NCBI GenBank assembly: GCA_002423395.1
Contig: DIVZ01000005.1
Coordinates: 186,001 to 250,000 of the forward strand
Reading direction: 5' to 3'
Length of the DNA stretch: 64,000 nucleotides
Origin: Eubacteriaceae bacterium UBA6119
GTDB lineage: Bacteria > Bacillota > Clostridia > Eubacteriales > UBA1433
A program made the translations under genes and the position numbers. Shown here piece after piece: positions 44,512 to 54,958 of the stretch. Each line of letters begins with the position of its first letter. Position 1 is the stretch's first letter. Below the pieces are notes generated by a model that had not been told where the DNA came from, made no database searches, and saw only the letters and a list, made by a program, of their open reading frames with translations.

Positions 44512-46914
44512 ATGCAAAAATATAATATTTGGGAAATAAGAAAAAAAATATCCTCTGCTTACTTAGCAGAGGATATTGTAAAAGAATTCAATTTGGATTC
44601 AAATATGGCACATATTCTAAAAAGCAAGGAGCTTGGCACACTGGCGGATATAAAAGAATTTTTATACGCCGGATATGAAAGCTTGCTTGATTCTTTTTTA
44701 TTTTCAGATATCAAAAGAGCTTTAAACAGAATAGATGCGGCGCTAAAAAACAATGAAGTTATTTACATATACGGAGACTATGATGCTGACGGAATAATGG
44801 GAACGTGTATTTTATATAAAATACTTTCTTCCGTGTCAAGTAATGTGCATGCCCTGCTACCGAACAGGTTTAAGCAAGGGTACGGACTAAGCTGTGATAT
44901 GATTGACAAATTAAAAGCCGCTGATACGTCCCTTATAATAACTGTGGATAACGGTATTACAGCGGTTAAAGAAATTGATTATGCAAGCAAGCTGGGAATT
45001 GATGTTATTATTACCGACCATCATGAATGTAATGAAGAGCTTCCGCAGGCTTACAGCATATTAAATCCCAAAAAACCGAATGAACCCTACCCTTTTAAAG
45101 ACCTTTGCGGCGCCGCAATAGCATTCAAACTTGCGCTGGCTATGATAGAGCAGAAAATTGCTTCGTATGATATAAGCGAACTAATAACACTTGCAATGAT
45201 AGGCACTATTGCCGATATTGTGCCGTTAACCGGTGAAAACAGAATTATTGCGTTAATTGGCTTAAATGAGATAAAGAAAACAAAAAACCTCGCGCTGATT
45301 GAATTGATGGATGACGCAAATTTAAATCCGCACGAAATTACTTGCGCTGATATCGGGTTTAAAATAGCTCCCAGAATAAATGCCGCAGGCAGAATGACAG
45401 ACGCTAATGAAACAATAAGAATGTTTTGCAGCAATGATAGAAGTTTTGTTAAAAGCAAAGTAAGCGTTCTTTCCGAAATTAATAAATTCAGACAAACGGA
45501 AGAAAAGAAAATATACGCGCAAGCCGCACAGATAGTCGAACATGAAAATCCTGACAGCAGATACATATGGGTTCTAAGTAATCCTTCATGGCATGAAGGC
45601 GTAATAGGCATTTCCGCGGGCAGGCTCGCAGAGGAATATAACAGACCGTTTATTCTAATATCCGAAAGCGACAATATCTGCAAAGGCTCGGCAAGAAGCA
45701 TTTCGGGCTTTAACATATTCAACGCGATAAAAAACTCGGAACACCTTCTTGAACGTTTTGGCGGTCACAGCGCGGCAGCGGGATTTTCTATAAATAAAGA
45801 AAATATTTCCGAGTTTGAACGCCGTTTAAATGAATACGCGTATGAAAACGGGATATCAAAACTTTTATACAACACAAAATATTATGATTATGAATCCTCA
45901 GACGGAATTTTTACACAAAAATTTATCTCAGATATTGAGCTCTTATCTCCGTTCGGATATAAAAATCCCAAGCCGCAAGTTCGATTAAGCAGCTGTAAAA
46001 TATCAAACATTACAGCAAGAGGTCAGGACCAAAGCCATATTTCGTGCAGCGTTATAAAACAAAATATCGCAGTAAGAAGCATAGCATTTTGCCAGAAAGA
46101 CGCTTTTGAAGATATAAGAGCCAATGATTTAGCGGATATTTTACTTTATCCGAAAATAAATAATTTTAATAATATAAAAAGTATTGAATATGAAATAAAA
46201 GATATATTTTTTTACAATGATTGTTACAACGAATATGAAAAAGCCGCATATAAGCATTTTATATATTTTTATGACAAGGCTAAATACTTTTCTGTTGAAA
46301 ATAAAATATCTGAAAATACAGTAGAAGAAGCAATATCAAATAATTCGGCTGGAGGCATTATAACAGTATACTCTTACGAAATGTTAAAGAGGATATTAAG
46401 ATTTTTAAGATATTCCAAAACAGAAAAAGAATTCAGTATATGCTTTAACCGTATTGAAGATTATAAAAAAGAAAAAAAATACATTCTCATCTGTCCGCTG
46501 GATATTCCATCGTTGGCAGACGTTACAGCAGTTGAGGCAAATTGTTTCAATGCATATGAAGAAGACGTATATAAAAATGAAAACGCGGTATTTTTGAACA
46601 ATAAATACAAAAGTAACAGCCTTGATGTTAACAGAGAGCTGCTTGCCTATATATATGTAAGGCTCAGCGATATAAGCGCGATATGCGAAAATAAACTCAG
46701 TCTATTTATTGAGCATTTAAAAAAGAATGAAAAATATGAATTTAATTATATTAATGTAAGACTGGCAATTGATATTTTCAAATCCATAGGACTTGCAGAT
46801 TACACATATTATGATGAGAATGATACAATTTATGTTGATAAAATAGAATGCAAAGAAAAAAAAGATATAAATAAAAGCCGAATAATGATAAAATTAAATG
46901 AAATAGCAAATTAA
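44512..46914 (+). CDS. recJ: Single-stranded-DNA exonuclease RecJ
   Basis: RecJ degrades ssDNA 5' to 3' in recombination and mismatch repair. The 800-residue protein has the DHH-family motifs YGDYDADG near residue 85, TVDNGI near 143 and TDHHEC near 165, the DHHA1 domain with the GGHSAAAGFSI motif near 420, and an OB-like region. A C-terminal extension of about 240 residues, as seen in many Firmicute RecJ proteins, has no motif I recognise. It is 20 nt before relA. Confidence 0.95.
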   Translation: MQKYNIWEIRKKISSAYLAEDIVKEFNLDSNMAHILKSKELGTLADIKEFLYAGYESLLDSFLFSDIKRALNRIDAALKNNEVIYIYGDYDADGIMGTCILYKILSSVSSNVHALLPNRFKQGYGLSCDMIDKLKAADTSLIITVDNGITAVKEIDYASKLGIDVIITDHHECNEELPQAYSILNPKKPNEPYPFKDLCGAAIAFKLALAMIEQKIASYDISELITLAMIGTIADIVPLTGENRIIALIGLNEIKKTKNLALIELMDDANLNPHEITCADIGFKIAPRINAAGRMTDANETIRMFCSNDRSFVKSKVSVLSEINKFRQTEEKKIYAQAAQIVEHENPDSRYIWVLSNPSWHEGVIGISAGRLAEEYNRPFILISESDNICKGSARSISGFNIFNAIKNSEHLLERFGGHSAAAGFSINKENISEFERRLNEYAYENGISKLLYNTKYYDYESSDGIFTQKFISDIELLSPFGYKNPKPQVRLSSCKISNITARGQDQSHISCSVIKQNIAVRSIAFCQKDAFEDIRANDLADILLYPKINNFNNIKSIEYEIKDIFFYNDCYNEYEKAAYKHFIYFYDKAKYFSVENKISENTVEEAISNNSAGGIITVYSYEMLKRILRFLRYSKTEKEFSICFNRIEDYKKEKKYILICPLDIPSLADVTAVEANCFNAYEEDVYKNENAVFLNNKYKSNSLDVNRELLAYIYVRLSDISAICENKLSLFIEHLKKNEKYEFNYINVRLAIDIFKSIGLADYTYYDENDTIYVDKIECKEKKDINKSRIMIKLNEIAN

Positions 46915-46934
46915 GTGTATATAAGAGGAGACAA

Positions 46935-49079
46935 ATGATTAATAAACTGCTTAATCAGGTAGGCGCATATCTGAATGAGCAAGATAAAGAGCTGATTAAA
47001 AAATCTTATGAGTTTGCAAAAGAAGCTCACCAAGGCCAGAAAAGAGAATCAGGCGAAGAATATCTCATACATCCGGTAGCTCTGGCTTACATTTTAGCAG
47101 ATTTACAGTTTGACGCAGTATGCATTTCTGCGTCTCTTTTACATGATGTTATTGAAGACACAAAATACACATATGATGATATTGCGCAGCAATTCGGTAA
47201 AGAAATTGCGGATATTGTGGACGGACTTACAAAAATAAGCAAACTTGAATTCCGCACGAAGCAGGAAGAACAGGCGGAAAATGTAAGAAAAATGCTCATA
47301 GCTATGGCAAAAGACATCCGCGTAATTTTTATAAAACTCGCCGACAGGCTTCACAACATGAGAACGATAAAATATCTGCCTGAAAACAGAAGAAAACAAA
47401 AAGCGCAGGAAACGCTTGATATATACGCTCCTTTAGCGCATAGACTAGGTATATTTAAGATTAAATGGGAACTTGAAGACATATCTTTCCGGTATTTAAA
47501 TGAAGAAGCATATTACGATATTGTAAAAAAAGTAACGCAAAACAGAGCGCAGAGAGAAGCTCATATTAACCAGTTTATCCACATATTAAAATCAAAATTA
47601 CAGGACTCGGGCATTGATTATAAAATTGAAGGCAGAGCTAAACATTTTTACAGTATTTACAGGAAACTGCAGAGAGTGGCTAATTTTGAACAGATTTATG
47701 ATCTTTTAGCTGTAAGAGTATTAGTAAGCGATATACAGAGCTGTTACGCTATTTTAGGCATTGTTCATACGGCGTTCGCTCCTATTCCGGGCAAATTCAA
47801 AGACTATATTGCCATGCCTAAGCCTAATATGTACCAATCGCTTCATACAACTGTTATGGGCCCCACAGGCCCTATTGAAGTGCAGATAAGAACATACGAG
47901 ATGCACAGAGTAGCGGAATACGGCATCGCCGCCCATTGGAAATATAAGGAAGGCAGCAGGGCGAAACACGATTCTTTTGACGAAAAACTGGTTTGGCTGC
48001 GCCAGGTAATGGAGTGGAATAACGAGGTCGATGATTCGGGAGTATTTTACGAACTTATTAAAGGCGACTTGTTTACAGATGAAGTATATGTTTTTACGCC
48101 TCAGGGCGATGTTATAAGTCTTCCCGCGGGTTCATGCCCGATAGATTTTGCATACAGAATACATTCGGATATCGGCAACAAGTGTGTGGGCGCGAAAATA
48201 AATAACAGAATTGTTCCCGTTTCCTATAAACTTAAAAACGGCGATATTGTTGAAATTTTAACATCGGCTAATTCAAAAGGTCCAAGCAGGGACTGGCTTA
48301 ATATAGTACAAAGCTCAAATACAAAAAACAAAATAAGAAACTGGTTTAAAAAAGTTGAGAGAGAAGAAAATATTATAAGAGGCAAAGAAATATTAGAGCG
48401 TGAAATTAAACGCCTCGGTTTTACTTTGGAGAAATTTTCCAATCAGAAATACTGGGATTACGCTACAAGCAAATTTAATTATCCGAATATAACGGAAATG
48501 TATTCTGCGGTAGGGTTCGGGGGTATAAAATCAGGACAAATTCTAAGAAAAATAATGACTGATTTTGCGGAAGATTTTCCCGCAAAAGAAATAGATATTG
48601 TCAAAAAACCCAAAAGCGGCAGCTACAACTCTATGGAAAAAGCCATTAAAATAGGAGGTCATGCGAATATGGCCGTAAGAATGGCAAAATGCTGCAATCC
48701 TGTGCCCGGAGACGATGTAATTGGGTTTATAACAAGAGGCAGAGGCGTTACGGTACACAGAATAGACTGCGCAAACATTATTAATATTGATGAAGCTGAC
48801 GATGAAAGATTAATAGATGTTGAATGGCAGATGGACGCAAACGCTTCATTCTTCGCAAGAATTTTAGTTGAAGGCGTAGACAATACCGGAGCGCTAAATG
48901 AGCTTGCGAGAATTTTTGCGGATGAGAAAATAAACGTGCACGCGCTTAACGCTAAAAGCGGCGATGATAACATTGCATATTACGACATTAATATTGAAGT
49001 AAAGAGCAAAAAAGAATTAAGCGACTTAATAGCAAAAATAAAGAAGAAGAAAAATATTTTAAGAATAACAAGATTATAA
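46935..49079 (+). CDS. relA: Bifunctional (p)ppGpp synthetase/hydrolase
   Basis: A 714-residue Rel protein controlling the stringent response. Order: HD hydrolase domain (HPVALAYILADL near residue 47, LLHDVIED near 67), synthetase domain (YKIEGRAKHFYSIYRKL near 235, MPKPNMYQSLHTTV near 293), TGS domain (VYVFTPQGDVISLPAG near 384), a helical/zinc-finger region (MAKCCNPVPGD near 580) and a C-terminal ACT domain. The intact HDxxED suggests active hydrolase. It lies in the recJ-rel-dtd order common in Firmicutes; dtd starts 29 nt downstream. Confidence 0.97.
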   Translation: MINKLLNQVGAYLNEQDKELIKKSYEFAKEAHQGQKRESGEEYLIHPVALAYILADLQFDAVCISASLLHDVIEDTKYTYDDIAQQFGKEIADIVDGLTKISKLEFRTKQEEQAENVRKMLIAMAKDIRVIFIKLADRLHNMRTIKYLPENRRKQKAQETLDIYAPLAHRLGIFKIKWELEDISFRYLNEEAYYDIVKKVTQNRAQREAHINQFIHILKSKLQDSGIDYKIEGRAKHFYSIYRKLQRVANFEQIYDLLAVRVLVSDIQSCYAILGIVHTAFAPIPGKFKDYIAMPKPNMYQSLHTTVMGPTGPIEVQIRTYEMHRVAEYGIAAHWKYKEGSRAKHDSFDEKLVWLRQVMEWNNEVDDSGVFYELIKGDLFTDEVYVFTPQGDVISLPAGSCPIDFAYRIHSDIGNKCVGAKINNRIVPVSYKLKNGDIVEILTSANSKGPSRDWLNIVQSSNTKNKIRNWFKKVEREENIIRGKEILEREIKRLGFTLEKFSNQKYWDYATSKFNYPNITEMYSAVGFGGIKSGQILRKIMTDFAEDFPAKEIDIVKKPKSGSYNSMEKAIKIGGHANMAVRMAKCCNPVPGDDVIGFITRGRGVTVHRIDCANIINIDEADDERLIDVEWQMDANASFFARILVEGVDNTGALNELARIFADEKINVHALNAKSGDDNIAYYDINIEVKSKKELSDLIAKIKKKKNILRITRL

Positions 49080-49108
49080 ATATGTTTTTAAGATATATCA
49101 GGTAGTAT

Positions 49109-49552
49109 ATGATAGCTGTTGTTCAAAGAGTTTTAAGTTCCCGCGTAACGGTAGATAATGTAACAGTCGGAGAAATAAAAAAAGGATTAAACGTCCTTTT
49201 AGGCGTAAAGCAAGGCGATAACGAAAAAGACGCGCAATATCTTGCGAAAAAGATATGCGATTTAAGAATTTTTGAAGATGATAACGGGAAAATGAATTTA
49301 TCAATTAAAGATATAACAGGGCAAATGTTAATAATATCGCAGTTTACACTGCTTGCGGATACAAAAAAAGGAAACAGACCGTCTTTTACAAATGCGGCAG
49401 AACCAGATCAAGCGCAAAAGCTTTATGAAGAATTTATAAAAAATGTAGGCTTTCACGGAATCTCTGCGCAGCAAGGCATTTTCGGTGCGAATATGCTCGT
49501 TGAAATATTCAATGACGGGCCTGTAAGTATAATATTAGACAGCAGAATATGA
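49109..49552 (+). CDS. dtd: D-aminoacyl-tRNA deacylase
   Basis: Dtd removes D-amino acids (and mischarged glycine) from tRNA. The 147-residue protein has the family start MIAVVQRVLSSRVTV, the SQFTLLAD motif near residue 76 and the C-terminal NDGPVSI motif (NxGPVT in most). It follows rel and precedes the MBL gene by 8 nt. Confidence 0.95.
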   Translation: MIAVVQRVLSSRVTVDNVTVGEIKKGLNVLLGVKQGDNEKDAQYLAKKICDLRIFEDDNGKMNLSIKDITGQMLIISQFTLLADTKKGNRPSFTNAAEPDQAQKLYEEFIKNVGFHGISAQQGIFGANMLVEIFNDGPVSIILDSRI

Positions 49553-49560
49553 GGTAAAAT

Positions 49561-50184
49561 ATGCATGTAGAAAACATAATAGTAACGGCTTTTTCAACCA
49601 ATTGCTACCTTGTCGGAGACGAGGAGACGAAGCAGGCAATGGTAATTGACCCGGGCGGAGACTGGGAAGCAGTAAAAAAAATGGTCGATGACAGAGGATA
49701 CAATATTAAATATATTGTTTGCACGCACGGTCACAACGACCACATACTTGCGGTAAAAAACTTAAAAGACTATACAAACGCTTCAATTATAATTCAGGAC
49801 AAAGATAAAAAATGCCTTCAAAATCCGCTGTACAGCGGAGCTTTAATGTTTGGGCTTGCGCAGGAAGAATGTTTTGAAGATATAGTCGTGTTTGACGGAG
49901 AGGTATTCAATGTAGGCAATATTGCTTTTAAAGTTATTCATACTCCTGGTCATACAAAAGGCGGCATGTGCTTATATACTACCGGTCATCTTTTCAGCGG
50001 TGATACTTTGTTTTACGGAACAGTAGGCAGAACGGATTTTCCGCGCGCCAGTTTTGACGAAATTAAATCTTCAATTAAAGACAAACTTTACGTGCTGCCC
50101 GACGATACCGTAGTTTATCCCGGTCACGGCAGAAAAACGACTATAGGACATGAAAAGAAAAATAACATGTATGTAAAAGCGTGA
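49561..50184 (+). CDS. MBL-fold hydrolase, glyoxalase II-like
   Basis: A 207-residue metallo-beta-lactamase-fold enzyme of the short glyoxalase II-like group. Metal ligands are in CTHGHNDH near residue 56 (HxHxDH), HTPGHTKG near 128, SGDTLF near 148 and PGHGRKT near 188. GAGGTAAA precedes the start, and the stop overlaps the GTG preceding hemZ. The position between dtd and hemZ is standard in Clostridia; the substrate is unknown. Confidence 0.92.
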   Translation: MHVENIIVTAFSTNCYLVGDEETKQAMVIDPGGDWEAVKKMVDDRGYNIKYIVCTHGHNDHILAVKNLKDYTNASIIIQDKDKKCLQNPLYSGALMFGLAQEECFEDIVVFDGEVFNVGNIAFKVIHTPGHTKGGMCLYTTGHLFSGDTLFYGTVGRTDFPRASFDEIKSSIKDKLYVLPDDTVVYPGHGRKTTIGHEKKNNMYVKA

Positions 50185-50186
50185 GA

Positions 50187-51593
50187 ATGAAAATTGTTTT
50201 AGATATTGAACATAATAAATATGAATATGAAATAAAAAGTTTAATAAGCGCGTTTTTTATTTCGGCGGAATTTTACAGGGAAAATATAATTGATAAAGAC
50301 TTATATTTAAGGATAACTTACGAGTTGGATAAAGCAGTAATTAATATAAAAAAAGATAACTGCATAAAAGATTCGCTTGTTGTCCTTTGCGGCGTTAAAA
50401 GTAAAGATATTATAAAAATCGAGCAGAAAATATACGAAGAGATTCAATTTTTATATAATAAATCTCTTCCGTGGGGCATACTTACGGGTGTAAGACCTGT
50501 TAAAATTGCGCTTAAAATGCTTGAAAATGGCAAAAGCGATGAAGACATTATCGACTATTATGTAAAAGAGCGTTATTTGTCTTATGACAAAGCTAAAATA
50601 TGTACTCTCCTTGCACATAAAGAGAGAGAACTTATAAATAATCTAAGTAATTCTGACATGGCGCTTTATGTAAATATTCCCATATGTCCTAAAAGATGCA
50701 ATTACTGTTCTTTTATTTCAAAACAAAGCACAGATAATGATTATATAGAAAAATATGTACAAGCTCTTATTAACGAAATACATCAGATGTCAGGATATTT
50801 TAACAACAATAATATTGCTTCAGTATATATAGGAGGAGGAACGCCGGGAATATTGAGCGCAAAAGCAATAAGCCTGCTGATAGGCGAAATAAGAAATAAC
50901 TTTAATCTTAAAAAATGTCTCGAGTTTACTTTTGAAGCGGGCAGGGCAGACTGCATAGACGACGAGAAGTTAAGCGCCATTAAATCCTCAGGCGCAGACA
51001 GAATCTGCATAAACGCCCAAAGCATGCACGATGTAACTTTAGATAAAATAGGACGTCATATAAAAGTAAGCAAGTTTTATGAAGCGTATGAAAAAGCTAT
51101 GAAATATGACTTCATAAAAAATGTGGATTTGATATATGGGCTGGAGGGAGAAAATGAAGAGATGTTTTTATCTTCTCTTAATAAAGTCATAGCGTTAAAT
51201 CCAGAAAACATTACACTTCATTCGCTTTCATATAAAAGAAATTCTCAGATATTTGAAGATAAAAATTTTATATCTTCATACGGGTTTGACAAATGTTATG
51301 AAATATTAAAAAATAACAACTATCATCCGTATTACTTATACAGACAGAAATACACAGCAAATGCAGCGGAAAACACGGGCTTTTCGCGTGCGGGCTATGA
51401 CGGTATATACAACAGGCTAATAATATCCGAACGTATTGGCGTAATAGGTCTCGGTGCGGGAGCGGCAGGCAAGATATACGATAAAGAAACGGATAATATA
51501 GCCCGTGTAGCGGGTTATAAAAACATCGACTTATATATTGAAAATACTCAGGACGCAATAGATAAAAAACTCAGGACATACGGCTTTATTTAA
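50187..51593 (+). CDS. hemZ: HemZ-like coproporphyrinogen III oxidase (radical SAM)
   Basis: A 468-residue radical-SAM protein of the HemZ/HemN family. An N-terminal region of about 155 residues with LPWGILTGVRPVKIAL is characteristic of HemZ. Cluster ligands lie in CPKRCNYC near residue 165, then YIGGGTP near 212. HemZ is described as an oxygen-independent coproporphyrinogen dehydrogenase-like protein; many Clostridia keep it without a full haem pathway, so its true substrate is open. The ATG at 50187 is favoured over the GTG at 50181, which overlaps the preceding stop. Confidence 0.88.
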   Translation: MKIVLDIEHNKYEYEIKSLISAFFISAEFYRENIIDKDLYLRITYELDKAVINIKKDNCIKDSLVVLCGVKSKDIIKIEQKIYEEIQFLYNKSLPWGILTGVRPVKIALKMLENGKSDEDIIDYYVKERYLSYDKAKICTLLAHKERELINNLSNSDMALYVNIPICPKRCNYCSFISKQSTDNDYIEKYVQALINEIHQMSGYFNNNNIASVYIGGGTPGILSAKAISLLIGEIRNNFNLKKCLEFTFEAGRADCIDDEKLSAIKSSGADRICINAQSMHDVTLDKIGRHIKVSKFYEAYEKAMKYDFIKNVDLIYGLEGENEEMFLSSLNKVIALNPENITLHSLSYKRNSQIFEDKNFISSYGFDKCYEILKNNNYHPYYLYRQKYTANAAENTGFSRAGYDGIYNRLIISERIGVIGLGAGAAGKIYDKETDNIARVAGYKNIDLYIENTQDAIDKKLRTYGFI

Positions 51594-51607
51594 ACCGCAT
51601 TATTTTA

Positions 51608-51636
51608 TTGACATATTAAAAATTTGTAAATATAAT
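51608..51636 (+). promoter_or_regulatory. Promoter of hisS-aspS
   Basis: Consensus TTGACA (51608-51613) and TATAAT (51631-51636), 17 nt apart, just upstream of the T-box leader. Confidence 0.85.
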
Positions 51637-51642
51637 TATTAG

Positions 51643-51877
51643 ATAAATTTCATAAGGCGATGAAGAAGAAAAGTACCGCATTTTTTGCATTCAGAGAGAG
51701 TATGTATGCTGAAAATACTTTGCAATAATTACGGGAAGAACACTTACAGCCTCGGAGGATGAAATATAGTAATCCTCCTCGTAAAATGCGTTAAATTGAA
51801 AAGATGGTTATTAATAACTAATCAGGGTGGCACCGTGGAAAATATTCTGCCCCTGGCGATATCGCCGGGGGTTTTTA
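51643..51877 (+). promoter_or_regulatory. T-box leader of hisS-aspS
   Basis: The leader has the T-box AGGGTGGCACCGTGG (51824-51838) and a GC-rich terminator (CCCCTGGCGAT/ATCGCCGGGG, 51850-51870) with a T-run. A CAC triplet at 51741-51743, after GAA and at the 3' side of the presumed stem I, would be a histidine specifier, matching the first gene. Confidence 0.9.
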
Positions 51878-51906
51878 ATTATAAAAGTTTTATTAAGGAG
51901 AAAGAA

Positions 51907-53178
51907 ATGGCAATTACAGCGCCTAAAGGAACTAAAGATATACTGCCGCAGGAAAGCGCGGTTTGGATTAAACTTGAAAGTATTATAAGAGAAATATGCT
52001 CTTATTACGGCTATGAGGAAATAAGAACGCCGATGTTTGAAAAAACAGAGCTTTATGTGCGCGGTGTTGGGGATGATACAGATATTGTACAGAAAGAAAT
52101 GTACACATTTACTCACAGGGATAAGGAAAGTTTTTCCTTAAAGCCTGAGGAAACTGCAGGGGTGGTGCGCGCATATATAGAGAACAAGCTCTACAGCCTG
52201 CCTCAGCCTATTAAAATGTATTACATTACGCCGTGCTTCAGAGCTGAAAAGCCGCAAAAAGGAAGATACAGGCAATTTCACCAGTTCGGAATAGAAGCTC
52301 TCGGCACAACTTCCGCCTCTGTTGACGCCGAAATAATGGCTGTTGCGCACAGTCTTTTTAAACAATTAAAAATCGAAGATATTAAGCTGTATATCAATTC
52401 CGTAGGATGCGGAGTATGCAGAAAAAAATATTATGAAAAATTAAAAGAATTCATTTATAAAACACTTGACGGCCTGTGCTTTGACTGCAAAAACAGATAT
52501 GAGAAAAATCCGATGCGCATTCTTGACTGTAAAAACGAAGAGTGCATAGCATCTCTGTCGGGTGTGCCTTATATGATCGACTATTTATGCGATGACTGTA
52601 GGGAACATTTTACGCAGGTGCAGATGTATTTGGATATTATGGAAATTGAATATGAAATTAATCCTAAGATAGTAAGAGGGCTCGATTATTATGAAAAAAC
52701 AGCTTTTGAGTTTGTGTCTGGCAGTATAGGAGCGCAAAGCACAATATGCGGCGGCGGACGTTATGACGGTTTGAGTGAAATAATCGGCGGCCCTAAAGCT
52801 GCGGGCATAGGATTCGGACTCGGACTCGAAAGACTTTTGCTTCTTGCGCAGGACAGTCTTACAGACGAAGATAAGGGCATTGATATTTATATAGCGTCAA
52901 TAGGCATGGAAGCTGACTTGAAAGCAAGCGCAATAGTAAAAAAATTACGCGACAATAAAATAAAAGCAGAAAAAGATTATATGGACAGAAGCCTAAAAGC
53001 CCAGATGAAATATGCTGACAAGCTTAATACAAACTATGTGCTCATATTAGGGCAGGAAGAAATTACTTCAGGTCAAGCAGAGCTGAAAAATATGAAAACA
53101 GGTAATCAGGAAAAAATAGACATTAATAATTTCGAAGAATTTTTTATAGATTATATGGGAGCAAAAGAAAATGAGTAA
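51907..53178 (+). CDS. hisS: Histidyl-tRNA synthetase
   Basis: HisRS charges tRNA-His. The 423-residue class II enzyme begins AITAPKGTKDILP, has the motif 2 region FRAEKPQKGRYRQFHQ near residue 114, the histidine-binding RGLDYYEKTAFE near 257, and GGGRYDGL near 280, with a C-terminal anticodon-binding domain. The frame open from 51796 runs through the T-box terminator, so the ATG at 51907, with AAGGAG at 51896-51901, is the start. The last 8 nt overlap aspS. Confidence 0.97.
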   Translation: MAITAPKGTKDILPQESAVWIKLESIIREICSYYGYEEIRTPMFEKTELYVRGVGDDTDIVQKEMYTFTHRDKESFSLKPEETAGVVRAYIENKLYSLPQPIKMYYITPCFRAEKPQKGRYRQFHQFGIEALGTTSASVDAEIMAVAHSLFKQLKIEDIKLYINSVGCGVCRKKYYEKLKEFIYKTLDGLCFDCKNRYEKNPMRILDCKNEECIASLSGVPYMIDYLCDDCREHFTQVQMYLDIMEIEYEINPKIVRGLDYYEKTAFEFVSGSIGAQSTICGGGRYDGLSEIIGGPKAAGIGFGLGLERLLLLAQDSLTDEDKGIDIYIASIGMEADLKASAIVKKLRDNKIKAEKDYMDRSLKAQMKYADKLNTNYVLILGQEEITSGQAELKNMKTGNQEKIDINNFEEFFIDYMGAKENE

Positions 53179-54958
53179 CATTTACAGAACACACATGTGC
53201 GCAGAGGCGAGTGAGGCAAATTTAGGGCAGCAGGTAACGCTGTCAGGCTGGGTAAATAAAAAAAGAAGCCTTGGTCAATTAGTATTTATTGAGCTGCGTG
53301 ATATAAGCGGCATTATGCAGGTTGTTATAAACGGGGAAAAGAATCAGGACTTGCTGGAACTTTCCGACAGCATAAAAAATGAATACCTAATACGTGTATG
53401 CGGTCAAATTATAAAAAGAGATGAAGAAAATTTTAATCCGAAGCTGAAAACAGGCACGATTGAAGTTGATGCTCAGGATATAAATATAATAAATAAATCC
53501 GAAAACCCTCCTTTTTATATAGACGATTACGATAAAACGAATGAAAATAAGCGGCTTAAATACAGATATCTGGATCTGCGAAAACCAAACATGCAGCAGA
53601 GGATAATGCAAAGAAATAAAGTATGCAAGCTTGCGCGAGACTTTTTTTATGATAACGGGTTTATCGAAATTGAAACGCCGTTTTTAAACAAACCCACTCC
53701 TGAAGGCGCAAGAGATTTTCTGGTGCCCAGCAGGGTACAGCCTAATAAGTTTTTCTCTCTTCCGCAGTCTCCGCAGCTTTTTAAGCAGCTGCTTATGGTG
53801 AGCGGTTTTGATAAATACATTCAAATTGCTAAATGCTTTCGAGATGAAGACTTAAGACAGGACAGGCAGCCCGAATTCACACAAATTGACTTGGAAATGA
53901 GTTTTGTCACAGAAGATGACGTTATCGGCATAAACGAGCTTTTTATAAAAAGAGTATTCAAAGAAGTATTGGACATTGACGTAAGCCTGCCTTTACAAAG
54001 AATGACATATGATGCGGCAATGAAACTGTACGGCTCGGACAAGCCGGATTTAAGGTTCGATATGAAAATATCCGATATTTCGCATATTGCGAAAGACTGC
54101 GGTTTTTCGGTGTTCTCATCTGTTGCGTCAAAAGGAGGATGCGTACGCGGCATAAATGTCATAAAGGGTTCGGAAAAATTAAATCGCAGGGATATTGACC
54201 GCCTTTTGGATGTAGTAAAAACGTACGGCGCGAAAGGACTTGCGTGGATTCGTTTAATTGACGGTGAAATTCAGTCGCCGATAACGAAATTTTTCACTGA
54301 TTCTGAGATAGAAGAAATAGTAAAAACAATGAACGCTGCTGACGGAGATTTGCTTCTATTTGTTGCAGACAAAGAAAATATTGCGGCTACCGCCTTGGGA
54401 CAATTGCGCCTTCATATGGCTGATATGATGGAAATAGAGAGACTGGGATTTGAGTTTGTTTGGATTACCGATTTTCCGATGTTTGAATATGACGATGACG
54501 CAAAAAGATTTACAGCGGTTCATCATCCTTTTACCGCGCCGTTTGATGAGGATATAGCGTTATTCGGAACAGACAAGATAGAGAAAATACGCGCAAAAGC
54601 GTATGATATTGTATTAAACGGTGTAGAATTAGGAGGAGGAAGCATCAGAATTCATCAGCAGTCTGTTCAGGAAAAAGTGTTTGAGCAGATGGGATTTTCA
54701 AAAGAAAAAGCGTGGGATAAATTCGGATTCCTGCTCGAAGCTTTTAAATACGGCACGCCTCCCCACGGCGGAATGGCATACGGCCTTGACAGACTTGTAA
54801 TGCAGCTTACAGATACAGATAATATAAGAGACGTAATAGCATTCCCCAAAACTCAAAATCACGGATGCCTTATGACAGGAGCTCCTTCATTTGCGGAAGA
54901 CGAGCAACTGGATGAATTGAAAATACAAATAATAAAGGAACAAAAAGACGATGATTGA
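53171..54958 (+). CDS. aspS: Aspartyl-tRNA synthetase
   Basis: A 595-residue bacterial-type AspRS. It has an N-terminal OB anticodon domain (LSGWVNKKRSLGQLVFIELRD near residue 25), the class II core with RYLDLRKP near 135, FRDEDLRQDRQPEFTQ near 220, the GAD insertion domain (about 285-420) and the C-terminal GLDRLVM motif near 540. It overlaps hisS by 8 nt and is regulated with it by the T-box. A hisS-aspS T-box operon is a known Firmicute arrangement. Confidence 0.97.
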   Translation: MSNIYRTHMCAEASEANLGQQVTLSGWVNKKRSLGQLVFIELRDISGIMQVVINGEKNQDLLELSDSIKNEYLIRVCGQIIKRDEENFNPKLKTGTIEVDAQDINIINKSENPPFYIDDYDKTNENKRLKYRYLDLRKPNMQQRIMQRNKVCKLARDFFYDNGFIEIETPFLNKPTPEGARDFLVPSRVQPNKFFSLPQSPQLFKQLLMVSGFDKYIQIAKCFRDEDLRQDRQPEFTQIDLEMSFVTEDDVIGINELFIKRVFKEVLDIDVSLPLQRMTYDAAMKLYGSDKPDLRFDMKISDISHIAKDCGFSVFSSVASKGGCVRGINVIKGSEKLNRRDIDRLLDVVKTYGAKGLAWIRLIDGEIQSPITKFFTDSEIEEIVKTMNAADGDLLLFVADKENIAATALGQLRLHMADMMEIERLGFEFVWITDFPMFEYDDDAKRFTAVHHPFTAPFDEDIALFGTDKIEKIRAKAYDIVLNGVELGGGSIRIHQQSVQEKVFEQMGFSKEKAWDKFGFLLEAFKYGTPPHGGMAYGLDRLVMQLTDTDNIRDVIAFPKTQNHGCLMTGAPSFAEDEQLDELKIQIIKEQKDDD